Shown: in pieces, positions 48,173 through 59,072 of the stretch | How the letters are laid out: each line of letters begins with the position of its first letter | Position numbering within the stretch: position 1 is the first letter of the stretch | Source: Pyrrhosoma nymphula | Lineage: Eukaryota > Arthropoda > Insecta > Odonata > Coenagrionidae | Reading direction: 5' to 3' | NCBI GenBank assembly: GCA_963573305.1 | Contig: OY754329.1 | Span: 61,501,084-61,565,083 of the forward strand | Length of the DNA stretch: 64,000 bases | Notes under the pieces: generated by a model | What the model was told of the DNA's origin: nothing | What the model saw: only the letters and a program-made list of their open reading frames with translations | The model's database searches: none | Position numbers and translations under genes: made by a program

Positions 48173-49657
48173 CAAGGAGACCGCGTAACTGATGTTCGGG
48201 ATCCAAACGAGGCAATTATTTTCTGAAACTATAGAGAGAATGCGGGAAAAGTGTCAAGGCTTTCTTCCACATAGGCCCGGGTTCGAGAGAAAAACGTTAT
48301 TAAAGAATCTTCCTCCGTATAAATCCTTTGCTAGTGCACGCCTCACGAAACAGACGTCGTAGCACAATGGGTTGAGGTGCTGAGCCGGTCATCCTCATAT
48401 GGTGGTTGGGGTTCGATCCCGGGTGGCGGCACTATTTTTCTTTCAAACATTTTACGGAATTACTGTGAATTGCCCACTCCCATACATTTTTGGCAGTAGC
48501 AACAATTTTTTTAAATTTTTAGTCTATTTGCTGGATTTTCAATGAATCCCCTTGGGTGACTTTCGAAGCTAATTTCAGGATTCTTGTTTGGCCGAAAAGA
48601 GACTACATATGCTGGCAGACCTAATATGTTTAGATTTTGGAAATACAAAGATACTTCCATGAATAGGATGGGCTTTGATTGGTTGTGGGTCTTTCTCAAG
48701 GCCGTAAACAATGAACGGATTATTACTTTTTAATTAGCAACGATGTACTCACTTAAAATTCCCCAGGAGCCACGCTCGAGAAATGACATTTTTCATCAGA
48801 TTGTATGCAATGCAATCCAGCCTTGACATGAATGAAAAGTTAAATTCCTTCAATTGAAATAAACATGAGGTGGGAAAATAAATAGTGTTAACATTACGTT
48901 AAATTTTTTTGTGCTGGAATATCTTCCTCTCCCCCAAGATACAGGCTTCGCTTCAATATAATATGTTGCTCCACAAAAAGGTCATAGAAAATATTTTTTG
49001 CATAACTTCGGTAAGAGTCACCATCTCTTTTTTACCTATATCATGTTCACTATTGAACAAGAAATAGAGTTACAGAAGTCATTCCTCAAACGCGGCTCCT
49101 ATGAAATTTTAAGTGAGTACATCGTTGCTAATTAGAAAGTAATAATCCGTTCATTGTTTACGGCCTTGAGAAAGACCCACGACCAATCAAAAAGCCCATC
49201 CTATTCACGGAAGTATCTTTGTATTTTCAAAATCTAAACATATTAGGTCTGCCAGAATGTGTAGTCTCTTTTCGGCCAAACAAGAATCCCAAAATCAGCT
49301 TCAAAAGTCACCCAAGGGGATTGACTGAAAATCCAGCAAATAGGCTAAAAATTTAAAAAATTTGTTGCTACTGCCGTAAATGCAAGGAAGTGGGCAATTT
49401 ACAGCAATTCCGTAAAATATTCGAAAGAAAAAAAAGTGCCGCCACCTGGGATCAACCACCATATGAGGATGACCGGTTCAGCGCCTCAACCCATAGGGCT
49501 ATGACGTTTGTTGAGAGAGGCGTGCACTTGCAAAGGATTTATACGGAGGAAGATTCTATAATAACGTTTTTCTCTCGAACCCGGGCCTATGTGGAAGAAA
49601 GCCTTGACACTTGTGGAAGAAAGCCTTGATCCTGAACATCAGTTACGCGATGTCTCG
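48173..49657. mobile_element. 1.49-kb foldback element with tRNA-like modules in both arms
   Basis: The left arm (about 48173-48790) and right arm (about 49080-49657) are inverted copies: CGCGTAACTGATGTTC against GAACATCAGTTACGCG, TGTCAAGGCTTTCTTCCACA against its complement, CAACGATGTACTCACTTAAA against its complement, separated by about 290 bp. The element is flanked by TTA on both sides (48170-48172 and 49658-49660). The 3-bp TTA duplication would fit PIF/Harbinger. It lies inside the reverse transcriptase, between the catalytic box and the thumb. Arms differ by small indels; the right arm has an 18-bp local duplication (TGTGGAAGAAAGCCTTGA). Confidence 0.8.
48355..48432 (+). repeat. tRNA-like (pol III box A/B) module in the left foldback arm
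   Basis: GTAGCACAATGGGTTGAGGT (box-A-like) is followed about 30 nt later by GGGTTCGATCCC (box B) and GGTGGCGGCA, the layout of a tRNA-derived SINE head. A T-arm stem cannot form properly, so it is not a working tRNA. The inverted copy is at about 49437-49508, with its B box decayed to GTTGATCCC. Confidence 0.6.
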
Positions 49658-49749
49658 TTAGTGTAGATGTGTCATTGGCATACAAAATCACTTCACAATT
49701 GGGTAGGTGGGTGGGAAGGTCATTAATGATTATGACGAACAGAAGTGGG

Positions 49750-50009
49750 CATGGGCGTAGCTAGGGGGGGTCCCAGGGGGGGCCTGCCCCCCCCCAGAAA
49801 AATTTGACAAATCGAAATTGTGGCGGCCACGCTTCACACAGCGCTGGCAACCGTGCGCCTGCTGACGAGCCACAGCACGGTGGCGCGATCCTTTTGGTCC
49901 CGTTCACACATTTCCGGGGAAAAAACACCCCCTCTTGCAGTGGGGGGACCCCCCAGAGGGTGGGAGGTCCCGTGGCCCCCCCCAGACAAATTCCCTGGCT
50001 ACGCCCATG
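49750..50009. mobile_element. 260-bp hAT-like MITE with 8-bp target duplication
   Basis: The termini CATGGGCGTAGCTAGG and CCTGGCTACGCCCATG are inverted repeats. GAAGTGGG occurs on each side (49742-49749 and 50010-50017). Removing the insert restores a continuous reverse-transcriptase frame of the host retroelement (NFGVPQGSILGP). The interior has G-runs and C-runs near the ends and no coding capacity. Confidence 0.85.
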
Positions 50010-50657
50010 GAAGTGGGCCCAATATAGAACCCTGTGGGACTCCGAAATTGGTTTCAGCCAAGTTGGACTTAAATGTGTTAGTGCCCGATTTATGTTTAAT
50101 GTTAATTTGAACCATTTGCTTACGGTCTGATAGGTATGACTAAACCCAAGACAAGGCAACACCATTAATTCCAAGACTATGCAATTTAGAATAAAGTAGA
50201 TCATGATCAACTGAGTCAAAAGCTTTCGACAAATAAAAATAAAATTCCAATTAATTCTTTCTGATTGGAAAGTCCCCAAATAATTTTATTTACAAGCTGA
50301 AAGGCTGCAGTTGCAGTCGACTTTCCCATGATGAATCCATGTTGAGAATGGTGTAGAAGGTCAAAATGACATAAATAGTTAATGATTCGGTTATAAAAAA
50401 GTTATTCAAAAATGTTGGAAAACACAGAGAAGATAGAAATGGGTCTATAGTTTTCTGATTCACTGTATGACCCTCTTTTATGAGTAGGTACACTGGTACA
50501 TACAATCAGAGAAGTTTTTACCGCAGCAGGAAAATGACCCTTAGAAATTGACGTATTGAAAATATCACAAAGGGGCTGGGAGATTATCTTAGTTGCAAGT
50601 TTTATGATTGGCATTGTTACTCCATCACATCCACATGGTGATGGTACACAATTTTTC

Positions 50658-50706
50658 CTGTATTAAGTAGATTTGTAGACTGCAATGAAATTCTCCAGGA
50701 ATGAGC
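50658..50706. repeat. Dispersed ~50-bp repeat, copy 2
   Basis: CTGTATTAAGTAGATTTGTA followed by GACTGCAATGAAATTCTCC...GAATGAGC aligns with 46753-46801. It lies directly at the upstream border of the retroelement. Confidence 0.45.
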
Positions 50707-50854
50707 CTCAGCTATCTCCATGAAAACCACTAGGTGTTTTTAACAGATACTTTCCATGATGCTGAAAATTAAGTACCAAACAACAATAGACTTAGAAAAA
50801 TAAGAGAGTTTGATAAACTATTTCCATTTTTTCAAATTTATGACTATCTTTTAA

Positions 50855-52640
50855 CACTAGAAGGGCAGGATGGGTCATTTTGACCCATAACACGTATTCA
50901 AAATCAAATTTAACTACTTATTTGTGATTAGATTCTTTTTAAATTTTGTGACTTTGTGCATTTTGGCTTATATTTTACTAATATGGAAAGAAAATTTCGT
51001 ACTTGTTGTTACTAAATTTTTAAATTGATGTTATCCTAGAGGGACAGCTATGGGTCATTTTGACCCATTACTTCTTTCTGTATCAGAATCAAGTTTTCTC
51101 ACCATTTTCTTCTCCTATAGTTCACTGATATTTATTTACATCAACTAAAATATATCAGGGCACAATGTGATCAGTACTTAAAGCCATTATATTTCATTTG
51201 AATGACATTCGTCGATAGCAGAGCTCTCCTGGTTGCGGCTTACTAAAATTACGAATATTTTTTACTTTCAAATCGTCTTAGAATTTGACTTGTAATTGAA
51301 ATCGCCAGAGGAATAGGATTTAAAATGTCACTTTCATTTTGCCGTTGTATACATTATTATCATATTTATAATTAAAATATGTAGTGTAAAATATAACAGC
51401 TCGATGATAGGAATGTTATCAGCATTGCTTCCATTCCCAGAAGGAGAGGTTTCAGTGGCCAGTGGTGTGACAATGGAAAAGGATAGTCCTGACCATCACT
51501 CGCAAAATTGTTTTCACCTCTCGATAGAGATACGCACATTCGCCCAGACCTTTTTTGACGCCAAAGTGTTGGGACACTACTTCTGAACGACGTCTAGAGG
51601 GTGCACCGTTCTCAAGTTGTAAAATCATTTCCGAATCCCCTATTCTTTAGCTTTAGGGAAATCACTCCTTGGGATGCAAAAGAGAGAAGGAAAGAGTTTT
51701 GGCTCTTTTGAGAGCAGAAAAGCCTATTGCTTTTGCCCTCCTAGAATTAGTGGGTACATTTTCTGACGCCAAAAACTCACCAAACCTTCTTTCTTTCTGT
51801 CATCGGCTCCTTTTATCGCAGGTGGCCGTGTACTAGATCCCTACAGTAGTTGCTGGTGGCGAGCGTCGCTTACGTACTCGTAGGACCGGGGGGTTTTTAC
51901 CGGAATGGAATGTGGCTACCAGGCGGATAGCAGGAGTGACAAATAGCAAATAAAAAATAGCAAGATGGAAGTGACGAATAGTAAAATAAGTAGAAAGAAG
52001 TATAATCAAAGATTGGTTGAAGAAGTGGTGGAGATGCTAATGGGAACGAAACCTCATCTTCCTGGGAAACACATGCTACTATCCAAAGGGTCAGAAAAGA
52101 AAAGAATGTTAAATTTTGAAAAATTGCACAAAGAAAACTGCAATGTATGTCCTCAATGCAATAGAAGTGTTTGCGGAAACTGTGCTGAAAAAATACCTAT
52201 ATGTGAAAGTTGTGCAAAAAAGTGATCTTATATCTTTCAAATATATGCACATGTAGATGTCTGTGCATGGATGTGATTTTTATGTATATTTTTTATTTGA
52301 AAAAGGTTTAGTAAGACGAATATTTATCAAATAAAAAGATATTTATCTAAGTATGCATAATATTCAGCCAAGTGTCTTTATTTTCAAACTTTTATGCTTG
52401 AGAATAGCCTGAGATGAGCACTGCTGAAGAGGATCAACTGAAATAATTTTATTATAAACAATTAATTACTAAAAATAATTTTTTATGCTAATAATGAGTA
52501 GATAAGGCTTTCATAATGTCATTTGTGGAAAAAATAAAGCACCGGAAGAAAAAAGTAGCTATTTGATGCTGAAAAACTTAATGGGTCAAATAACCCCTGA
52601 CCGTCCTTCTAGGTAGAGCGAAAATCCCATCCTTCTAGTG
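50855..52640. mobile_element. piggyBac-like element, internally deleted, TTAA target sites
   Basis: TTAA (50851-50854) precedes CACTAGAAGGGCAGGATGG and CATCCTTCTAGTG precedes TTAA (52641-52644), giving a 10-bp terminal inverted repeat CACTAGAAGG. Subterminal copies of the same theme, GATGGGTCATTTTGACCCAT (50869) and TATGGGTCATTTTGACCCAT (51050), and an inverted GACCGTCCTTCTAGG at the right end, look like transposase-binding repeats. Only the C-terminal end of a transposase remains inside. Confidence 0.75.
51965..52225 (+). pseudogene. C-terminal end of a piggyBac-type transposase (86 codons, Cys-rich)
   Basis: The ATG at 51965 opens a frame whose last 30 residues carry cysteines at 59, 62, 65, 70, 73, 80 and 83 in paired CxxC spacing (CNVCPQC, CGNC, CESC). 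This fits the cysteine-rich zinc-binding domain that ends piggyBac transposases and recognises the terminal repeats. The catalytic DDD domain is missing. Position just inside the right terminus of a TTAA-flanked element supports the call. It might be expressed as a small DNA-binding peptide, but nothing shows this. Confidence 0.55.
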
Positions 52641-52915
52641 TTAAATAAATAAGGCAAAGTGTCAAATTGGAAGCTGATAAAGTCCATGATATCTTATTTA
52701 CATGAATCACAGGTCTTAATTTTCCAGGCACGATGCACATAGGTTTTCAAGCTATACACTTCTTCATTTCAAGTCAATATATCACTACAGTTTCCAATGA
52801 AAAAACCTGGATATTTCAGAATTGTTCAGACATAACTGACGTTTCTCTGAACAGTGACTGAACAGAACCTAAAGTAACTTATGTCTCGCATATGAAGTAC
52901 ACTTCTTGGAAAGGC

Positions 52916-55900
52916 TCACTTCCACTGATTGTCCATTTCAAAGTCTTGATTTTCTCGGACTAGTTTCCTTAATTTTTCCACTTTAATTTGATTTTCCAAC
53001 TGTTCATTCTTTAGCTGTGCTTGTTTTATGGACATAGTAACCTGATGAAGTTCTGCTTCCCTCTTTTCCTTTTCTTTGAACTCTCTTAACAACAGATCCT
53101 TCTGCAGGGATAGTAATTCTTCTTTTGCAACAACCCAAGATCGTAAATTACGACATTTGAATAAATGCTTATGAGATGATTTACTGCAGTCAGGCTGTCT
53201 TCTTTTCCTTGGATGATCAACACCTGTGATTGGAATATGAAATAGTATCAATAATAATAAAATAAACTCATGGATATTCAGATATTAATTATGTCGTGAC
53301 TTGATATGGTGAAATATGTTCATACCTATCTGATTGTCATACACTCTGGGAGTTGGAGATCTTTCAGGCAGAATGGACTGCATAGGGTTTGAGTCAGATC
53401 TGCCATCTGGGTAGAAAACATTGCTTAATAAAAAATATCCAGCTGTCAGAAACACATTCATTTTCAATCACCCCATGCCAGTTGCTTACCAAGGGCAGCT
53501 GGTGCTCTGCTTCTAGAGGGAATGGCTGACTCATGGCCATCATCCATTATTACAGTAGGACCTATCACTACCCCAGCAAAAGAGCATGAATAGAGTATCA
53601 GAAGAGGAGAGTACTGACAGGTAGCAACACCAATTAAAACATGAATATGGAGCATGCTCTTAAATGGCAGTGAAGCATGGATGATATGTATCAGCATTAA
53701 CAGAGCAGAGAAGATTGAAATCAATGGAAATGTAGTTTTTGTTAGGAATTATGAAGATCAAATGGATAGAGTACATTGAGCAAATTATTAGGCATGCTAA
53801 AAGGAAATCATACGAAGGAATAAAGTGGTAAACATTTTGGAGAACAGAGTAGAGAGCTGCAGCAAGCAAATTGTTGACTTAATGACTTTATTGATGGCAT
53901 CCAAAGCTTGATATTCTTGTTGCGAGCTTGCTTTCTTTTCATCAAACCATTTTCAACTCCAAGGTAGAAACTGAGGTTAAATATGGACATATTTTCAGCC
54001 TATGATATTTTTATATAAGATTTGAGGCTTTCCTAGCAACTGCTTAGGTGTAGAGCTCTTGGGTTTCCAACTGTGTGATAGTGTTGAGTTACACTGATGT
54101 TTCAAAGGCTTAGTCTACCATGGCCCTCATGGTGAATCCTTGATATTTTGATTTTGATCTTCTGGAGTATACTCTTAATTTATTAATATTATATAATAGA
54201 TAAAACATTATAGTGCACTCATAGAGAAGTTGCATTCTCAACAATCAACCAGAAGGTCCAAATTTTTTATTCAGACATGAAAAGAGGCTAAAGCAGCAGA
54301 ATATTTCTCTTTAATTATTACATGGTAAAATTAAAGTACATTAAAATATCTCCCAAACATCAAAGAAGGCCAGGTTAAAGATACAAGTGAAGACACTAAC
54401 TAAAATATGTATTTAGAACAATCCATTGACTTGGGTATACATAGTTTCTTGAGTAAAACTGGACATGGTATTCCGGATATTGTTAGGAGGTTTGCATTAG
54501 TGAAAGAGGTATCTACTAGTAGGAAAAAAATGAAGACAGTGCCTTATTAGAATGCCATGACTAGAATAGTGAAGTCTCATATATTAGGTTGATGTGTAAC
54601 TTTGCAATGGTTTTGACTGAGACAAAATTTTTAATTTGAGATGAATGGAAAACAGAAATTAGACATTAATATATTCTCCTCCACTGTATACAACTCTCTC
54701 TCATTGCTAAGATAGGTAGTTTCTTAATTTCATATCTGAAGAAATCTGCTGGTTTGGAATTGAAAAAGTGTTGTTGAAGAAAGTGAAATTTGAAGCCAAA
54801 AAGCAATTAAAACTATGGCACTACCAAATAATATATTATACCTAGCATTAAAAGGCACTGAAAGCTGGATATTTAAAATATGAATGAGAGTAGACTGGAG
54901 ACAGTAGGAAACAGACTGGAGGTAATATGTGATTAGAAAGGAAAGAAGTTTGCCGGAGAAGTCAAGGGGCATTAAATATTAGAATGTTATTTTAAATTAT
55001 TTTTATTAAATGTTAATGTTACATTAAAATATTAATATTTTAATTGAAGAAAAATATGCAGTACACTTTGTAGGTCCCAAAAAACAATTTATTAAAATAC
55101 AGTACAACCGGTTTCGCCAGCTATGGCATCCTCGGGTACACGTGTCAAAATGTTCTTCAATAATGCAGTGGTTCCACCAAGCAATGCCATACAACATTGA
55201 TTACATTTAATATTTTAACACATGTTGACATTTTATTTAATAAAGTATATTTGAGTAACTCTTAACAGCATTTGTTGATTTATTTTTTGGTTAATTTTTA
55301 AACTAATAAATTTATTATACTTGGAAAAGTAACATGGAACCAGAGATGTTAGAAGTTCATTCTGACTATCAAGTGAAAGGGATTCCTCCACATGAATAAT
55401 TTAAGGTTGGCAACAATATAAGGTAAAGTCAGAAAAGTGAAATATAAATCAGCTACTTGGGATATAGTGCATACATCAGCCGACAATATTGGTACAAAAT
55501 TTTTAGATAACCTAATTTCTGATCAGTGAAACAGGGATAAACTTTTTGTTCACCTGGAAATTATGCAACACCCTACACATGTTTCTCTAATCAAGTGAAG
55601 CGTTGGAAAACTTCTCACTCTTTGAGCCCTATGGGCAGTAGCGTATGCAGGATTGACTTCTGGGGGGGGTTCATTAATATTTATGTGCATCATCATAAAA
55701 TGATATTTAGATTATTATTCACGAAAAATTCTTTTTTCGTGAAGACAATTCAACTATATTTTTCAGCCCAATAAGCAAAATTCTAAATGCTAGTTCAAGT
55801 AAACGAACAAAAACGAATTCAGGTAAACATGTTTTTGGGGGGGGATTTAAACCCTAAAACCTCCCCCGTCCATACGCCAGTGCCTATGGGATCCACTGCC

Positions 55901-58900
55901 TATGGGATTCCTCAAATCTGGTCATGATAGTCAGTAGCAGAGGAAGAGTGGTCATTGGTATGCCAAAGAAAAGTGGAGTTTGGTAATGATTTTCTGAAAG
56001 TGTCCATTCATGTTAAGAATACTCTGAATCTATGAAGCTTTGCATGAGGCATGGAGTTATTGAGAATTTCATGAATTTGGCTGTTGAATATTGCATCAAT
56101 TTGTTTTTGTGACCAAATCTTCGGTACCATTCAATCAGTAGTCACTCTTTCAACCTTTAGTGTTTCTCAGAATGAAACTGACCAAAACATTTTTGGCAGG
56201 TTTTTTATAGCACATTCAATGCCTACCGGCAACAATTATCGACCACCAGGTGTAATCTGATGGATGTGGATGACAATCGTCATCAGAGTTCATATTATTT
56301 TTAGGCCATTAAAAGGTTTCAATCACGTGTGAAAATTAAAAATATTGTTGCATCATTGAAAGTACTAAATATCTCTCTCACCAGATATGGAAATATTAGC
56401 TGGTATGCTGTGGCCTGCAGTCTCTCCTGGGCATGGATAAGCACTGAATTAAAATAGCAACACCACCCCTCTAACTCTTTCTGGAGAAGAGATGCTGTGT
56501 CACAGGTGAAGTAGTTATGTACCGCCAAGCAAATAAAAAAATGCAGAAGTGACAAGAGCCCTAATGCATTGTCTTATTGTAATTATATAATGATGGAAAT
56601 CAACAGGATAAATCAGCACTGGTTGGAACAAATGGGCCTTTAAAAGGAGAAATGACCTTGCAATCATGGTGCGTAATGAAAGAAATAATCGCAAAGAATG
56701 AAACCTGCAGGCTTTGTTTCATGTGAGTATATTAATCTCTCTGACCCAGGAGCAAATGAGACAAATTAAAAAAATATTACATGCTGAATTATTAAATCAT
56801 TAAAAATCAAGGGAAAGAGTGTATTGTGTTCAAGCATTTTTATGGTCTCTCTACAAATGGTATGACAGATAACACATAGTATAGGCTATAATTATATGGG
56901 ATGCTGGGCACACTATAAACCTACAAAAAGGTAACCCATTTGAAAATATTTTCTTCTGTGGAATTCTGCAATAGTAAAATACTGAAAATTAGGTGGTGCA
57001 GTACTCCATTTGGTTGAGTTTTTGATTGAGTTTGGTTTGAGACCAATTGACAAGAGATTTGGGAGGTTTAAATCAATACATTGCCTCTTGACTCCTCCAC
57101 CTGAAATCGAAGCAAAGCAGTTCAGTGAATATCATAATTTTTTGGCAGCTTTGGTGGCACTTGGGAAATGACTATCTCTTTCTCAAAATGTGTGAATATT
57201 TTGTATCATAGGGCTTAGTATTAGAATAATTCTGCCCAACTCAATATTTTGAGCATCTTTTAGATCCACTCATATGTTTATTCACTGCTAAACATGAACT
57301 GTTAAGTGCCAGGCTGTATAGGATTTCTCTGCTAAATAAACCAGCTAGTTTTCTTAATCAACACAAAGCCAAAATGAGGGAAAATTTTAGAAATACCCTC
57401 TGGAGTATAAGAAAAAACTCTGGACTTCTACTACACAGTTTATGTCACTACCATGCTTACCAATATGGACCCAAGCCAATGTACATGTTCCTGAACATAT
57501 GGAACCTGTCTTGGTAAAAGTATATATTTGCTATGGCAATTGGCTTTATGATGGGATTAGACTGTTTTTGCAATTACTCTGGCTTCCTATGTTAAAGAGC
57601 TTACGTTTGCAATTCCAGTTATCAAGGAGAACTCATGATATATTCCACACAAAATGGAATATCCTCTTTAGTTTTTTAGTTAATAGGTTTTTCTGTAGGA
57701 TTCAAACTCTATTTTTTTAAGTTCTTAGATGCTCCCTTGGTAATGATTTCTGGTTTCTATTTCTAATATCTTGTAACTAGGATACCACTTCAAACTAATT
57801 TTTAGTAGTAGGTAGTATTATTGTTTAACGTGCTTTGACGGCTAAGGTCATTTTGCACTTACTGTCTGCCATGTGCAGACAGGGGCAACAGCCCTTGGAT
57901 GAATTGGAGGATCACGCCTCGAAATTTGAGGCGGGCCCAACAATGCTTAACTTTGGTGACTGATCGGGAACCGGTGTTTCCATCATGGAAGGCTGTTGCC
58001 CATTTCAAACTAAGTTTCATTTGGTTGAGAGATCTAATGCCATGGTGGATAATGCATTCCATGTTCTATTCTTTATAACCATATATTTATCACTTAACCA
58101 TGAAGGGCACCTGTGGGACCCAATGGTCAAATTATCCCAACAATACTATTATAATGCTTTGTAAAAGAGCATTTTATTATTTTTAGCATCCAATGCCACA
58201 CTATGAGGTATAATATAGGCTATATTACCTTCTATTACATCATTATCATCTTCATCCTCTTCCGTTTGAGATGTATTTTCTTCCTGAAAATAAAATAAAA
58301 GTACAGAAAAGGATTTTTGTTATCACCTTCTTTTTCACTAAACTTCATGTAAAAAATCTTGAATTGTAGACTTGCGCATTATAGCCACAATCAAAGACGA
58401 TGGCCCGATTAACTTAATATATTGCAGGGTTTCAGAGGGGTAACACTTCACACTTACCTTTTACTGACTAAGGATCAATTTTATGCATCTTACCTGGTGG
58501 ATTTGTGTCTCCAGTGCGTCTGAAATTGAGCATTTTCTATTAAAAAAGATAAATATGGAATGATATCCCCCTCATTGAATGCTAAGTTCTACCCAAAATT
58601 TACCCATGGACTCCGTAAATTGCATGGCTGGAAATTCCTCTGCTGACAGCTCCATCATCCTTCTTATCTTAGCATATAAGGGATTTGATTTTTCTTTAGA
58701 AGGCGAAGGCGCTACCTCTCCTATCTCTTGAGGGCTCATTAGCTTAGATGCCGCCTCTTTTCTTGCTTCCTTCTTTAGGGTTTCGTATTTCTGTTTCAGT
58801 TGCTCTGGCGTTCTTCTCTCAATTGCCGTGAAGTTGAATTCATCGGCGATTTGAAGCCAAGCGTTTTTCTGAAGGAAAATTAAAGCAAACATTTTCCCCT

Positions 58901-59072
58901 CTTTATCATTTCAAACAGGGGCAAAAGAAAAAATTATCTCACTCACCTTTTCTTGCCACATAACGGAATCTGTACGTCTATTTTCAATTATATTCCGGTA
59001 TTTATCAACAATATTCACTAAAGTAAACGTGCATTCTTGCGTAAAATTACTGGAACGCACCCTTCTATTCAT
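52916..59072 (-). CDS. Myb/SANT-like DNA-binding domain protein, seven exons, 310 aa
   Basis: The exons (minus strand) are 59072-58947, 58868-58604, 58519-58494, 58283-58229, 53561-53490, 53406-53326 and 53223-52916. Every junction has GT and AG, phases agree throughout, and the lengths sum to 933 nt (311 codons with stop). Exons 1-2 encode a Myb/SANT-like domain of the MSANTD/adf-like type (RSSNFTQECTFTLVNIVDKY, TDSVMWQEK|KNAWLQIADEF, RRTPEQLKQKYETLKKEARK), a trihelix fold that binds DNA. The middle is acidic and Ser/Pro-rich (SQTEEDEDDNDVIE). The last exon holds a basic patch (DHPRKRRQ) and a coiled coil (about 60 residues, KEELLSLQKDLLLREFKEKE onward), probably for dimerisation. Intron 4 (4.7 kb) contains a MITE and RT remnants. 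The exon 5 acceptor (GTAGTGATAG) is weak and is the least certain junction. It may be a host regulator or a domesticated Harbinger-type Myb protein. Confidence 0.8.
53600..53800 (+). mobile_element. Reverse-transcriptase C-terminal scrap in intron 4
   Basis: The plus strand reads SMLLNGSEAWMI near 53650-53690, matching the ...LLYGSETW... block of the RTE-like elements at 36 and 38 kb. Stops surround it. Confidence 0.4.
54780..54975 (+). mobile_element. Second reverse-transcriptase C-terminal scrap in intron 4
   Basis: LALKGTESWIFKI at about 54841-54880 again resembles the GSETW block, followed by a degenerate RVDWRQ-like stretch. Truncated, with stops. Confidence 0.35.
55636..55882. mobile_element. 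247-bp hAT-like MITE with 8-bp target duplication
   Basis: It starts CAGTAGCGTATGCAGGA and ends CCGTCCATACGCCAGTG, inverted with few mismatches, and is flanked by CCTATGGG at 55628-55635 and 55883-55890. Subterminal G-run (55663-55670) and CCCCC near the right end mirror the layout of the MITE at 49750. It is inserted in intron 4 of the Myb/SANT-like gene. Confidence 0.85.
55891..57830. other. Intronic DNA of the Myb/SANT-like gene
   Basis: No additional exon is recognisable. The 92-codon plus-strand frame at 57442-57720 has no domain I recognise. Confidence 0.4.
57831..58000. repeat. Repeat-like segment with two small hairpins
   Basis: CTGTCTGC CATGT GCAGACAG (57862-57882) and CGCCTC GAAATTT GAGGCG (57915-57933) are compact stem-loops in a GC-richer island (GACGGCTAAGGTCATTTTGC ... 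GATCGGGAACCGGTG). The texture is that of a dispersed repeat, but no ends are visible. Confidence 0.4.

Larger units (their letters stand above)
47170..50657 (-). mobile_element. Non-LTR retrotransposon (CR1/jockey-like RT) carrying nested insertions
   Basis: On the minus strand: fingers region (IIKLATKIISQPLCDIF, SENYRPISIFSVFSNIFE at 50400-50640), QHGFIMGKSTATAAFQLVNK (50290-50350), FDSVDHDLLYSKLHSLGING (50160-50220), and NFGVPQGSILGPLL (after removal of the insertion at 49750-50009) running into VIIINDLPTHLPN. The catalytic box reads LYANDTST (about 49665-49682), so the first of the two aspartates has become Asn. After the 48173-49657 insertion, coding resumes as NACNSAHQTLIKMFNWCRL (48090-48150) and KFLGISLTENLDWYPHINDI (47903-47965), and ends with the usual C-terminal tail (SHLTRGRENVHLRVQPR, near 47560). 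It is inactive. Confidence 0.85.

Noticed and set aside
48355..48432. Functional tRNA gene
   Set aside because: Boxes A and B are recognisable, but the T-stem and acceptor stem do not pair and the same sequence occurs inverted in the other arm. It is tRNA-derived, not a tRNA.
49390..49629. 79-codon plus-strand frame
   Set aside because: It lies entirely in the right arm of the foldback element, and the matching left arm does not preserve it as coding.
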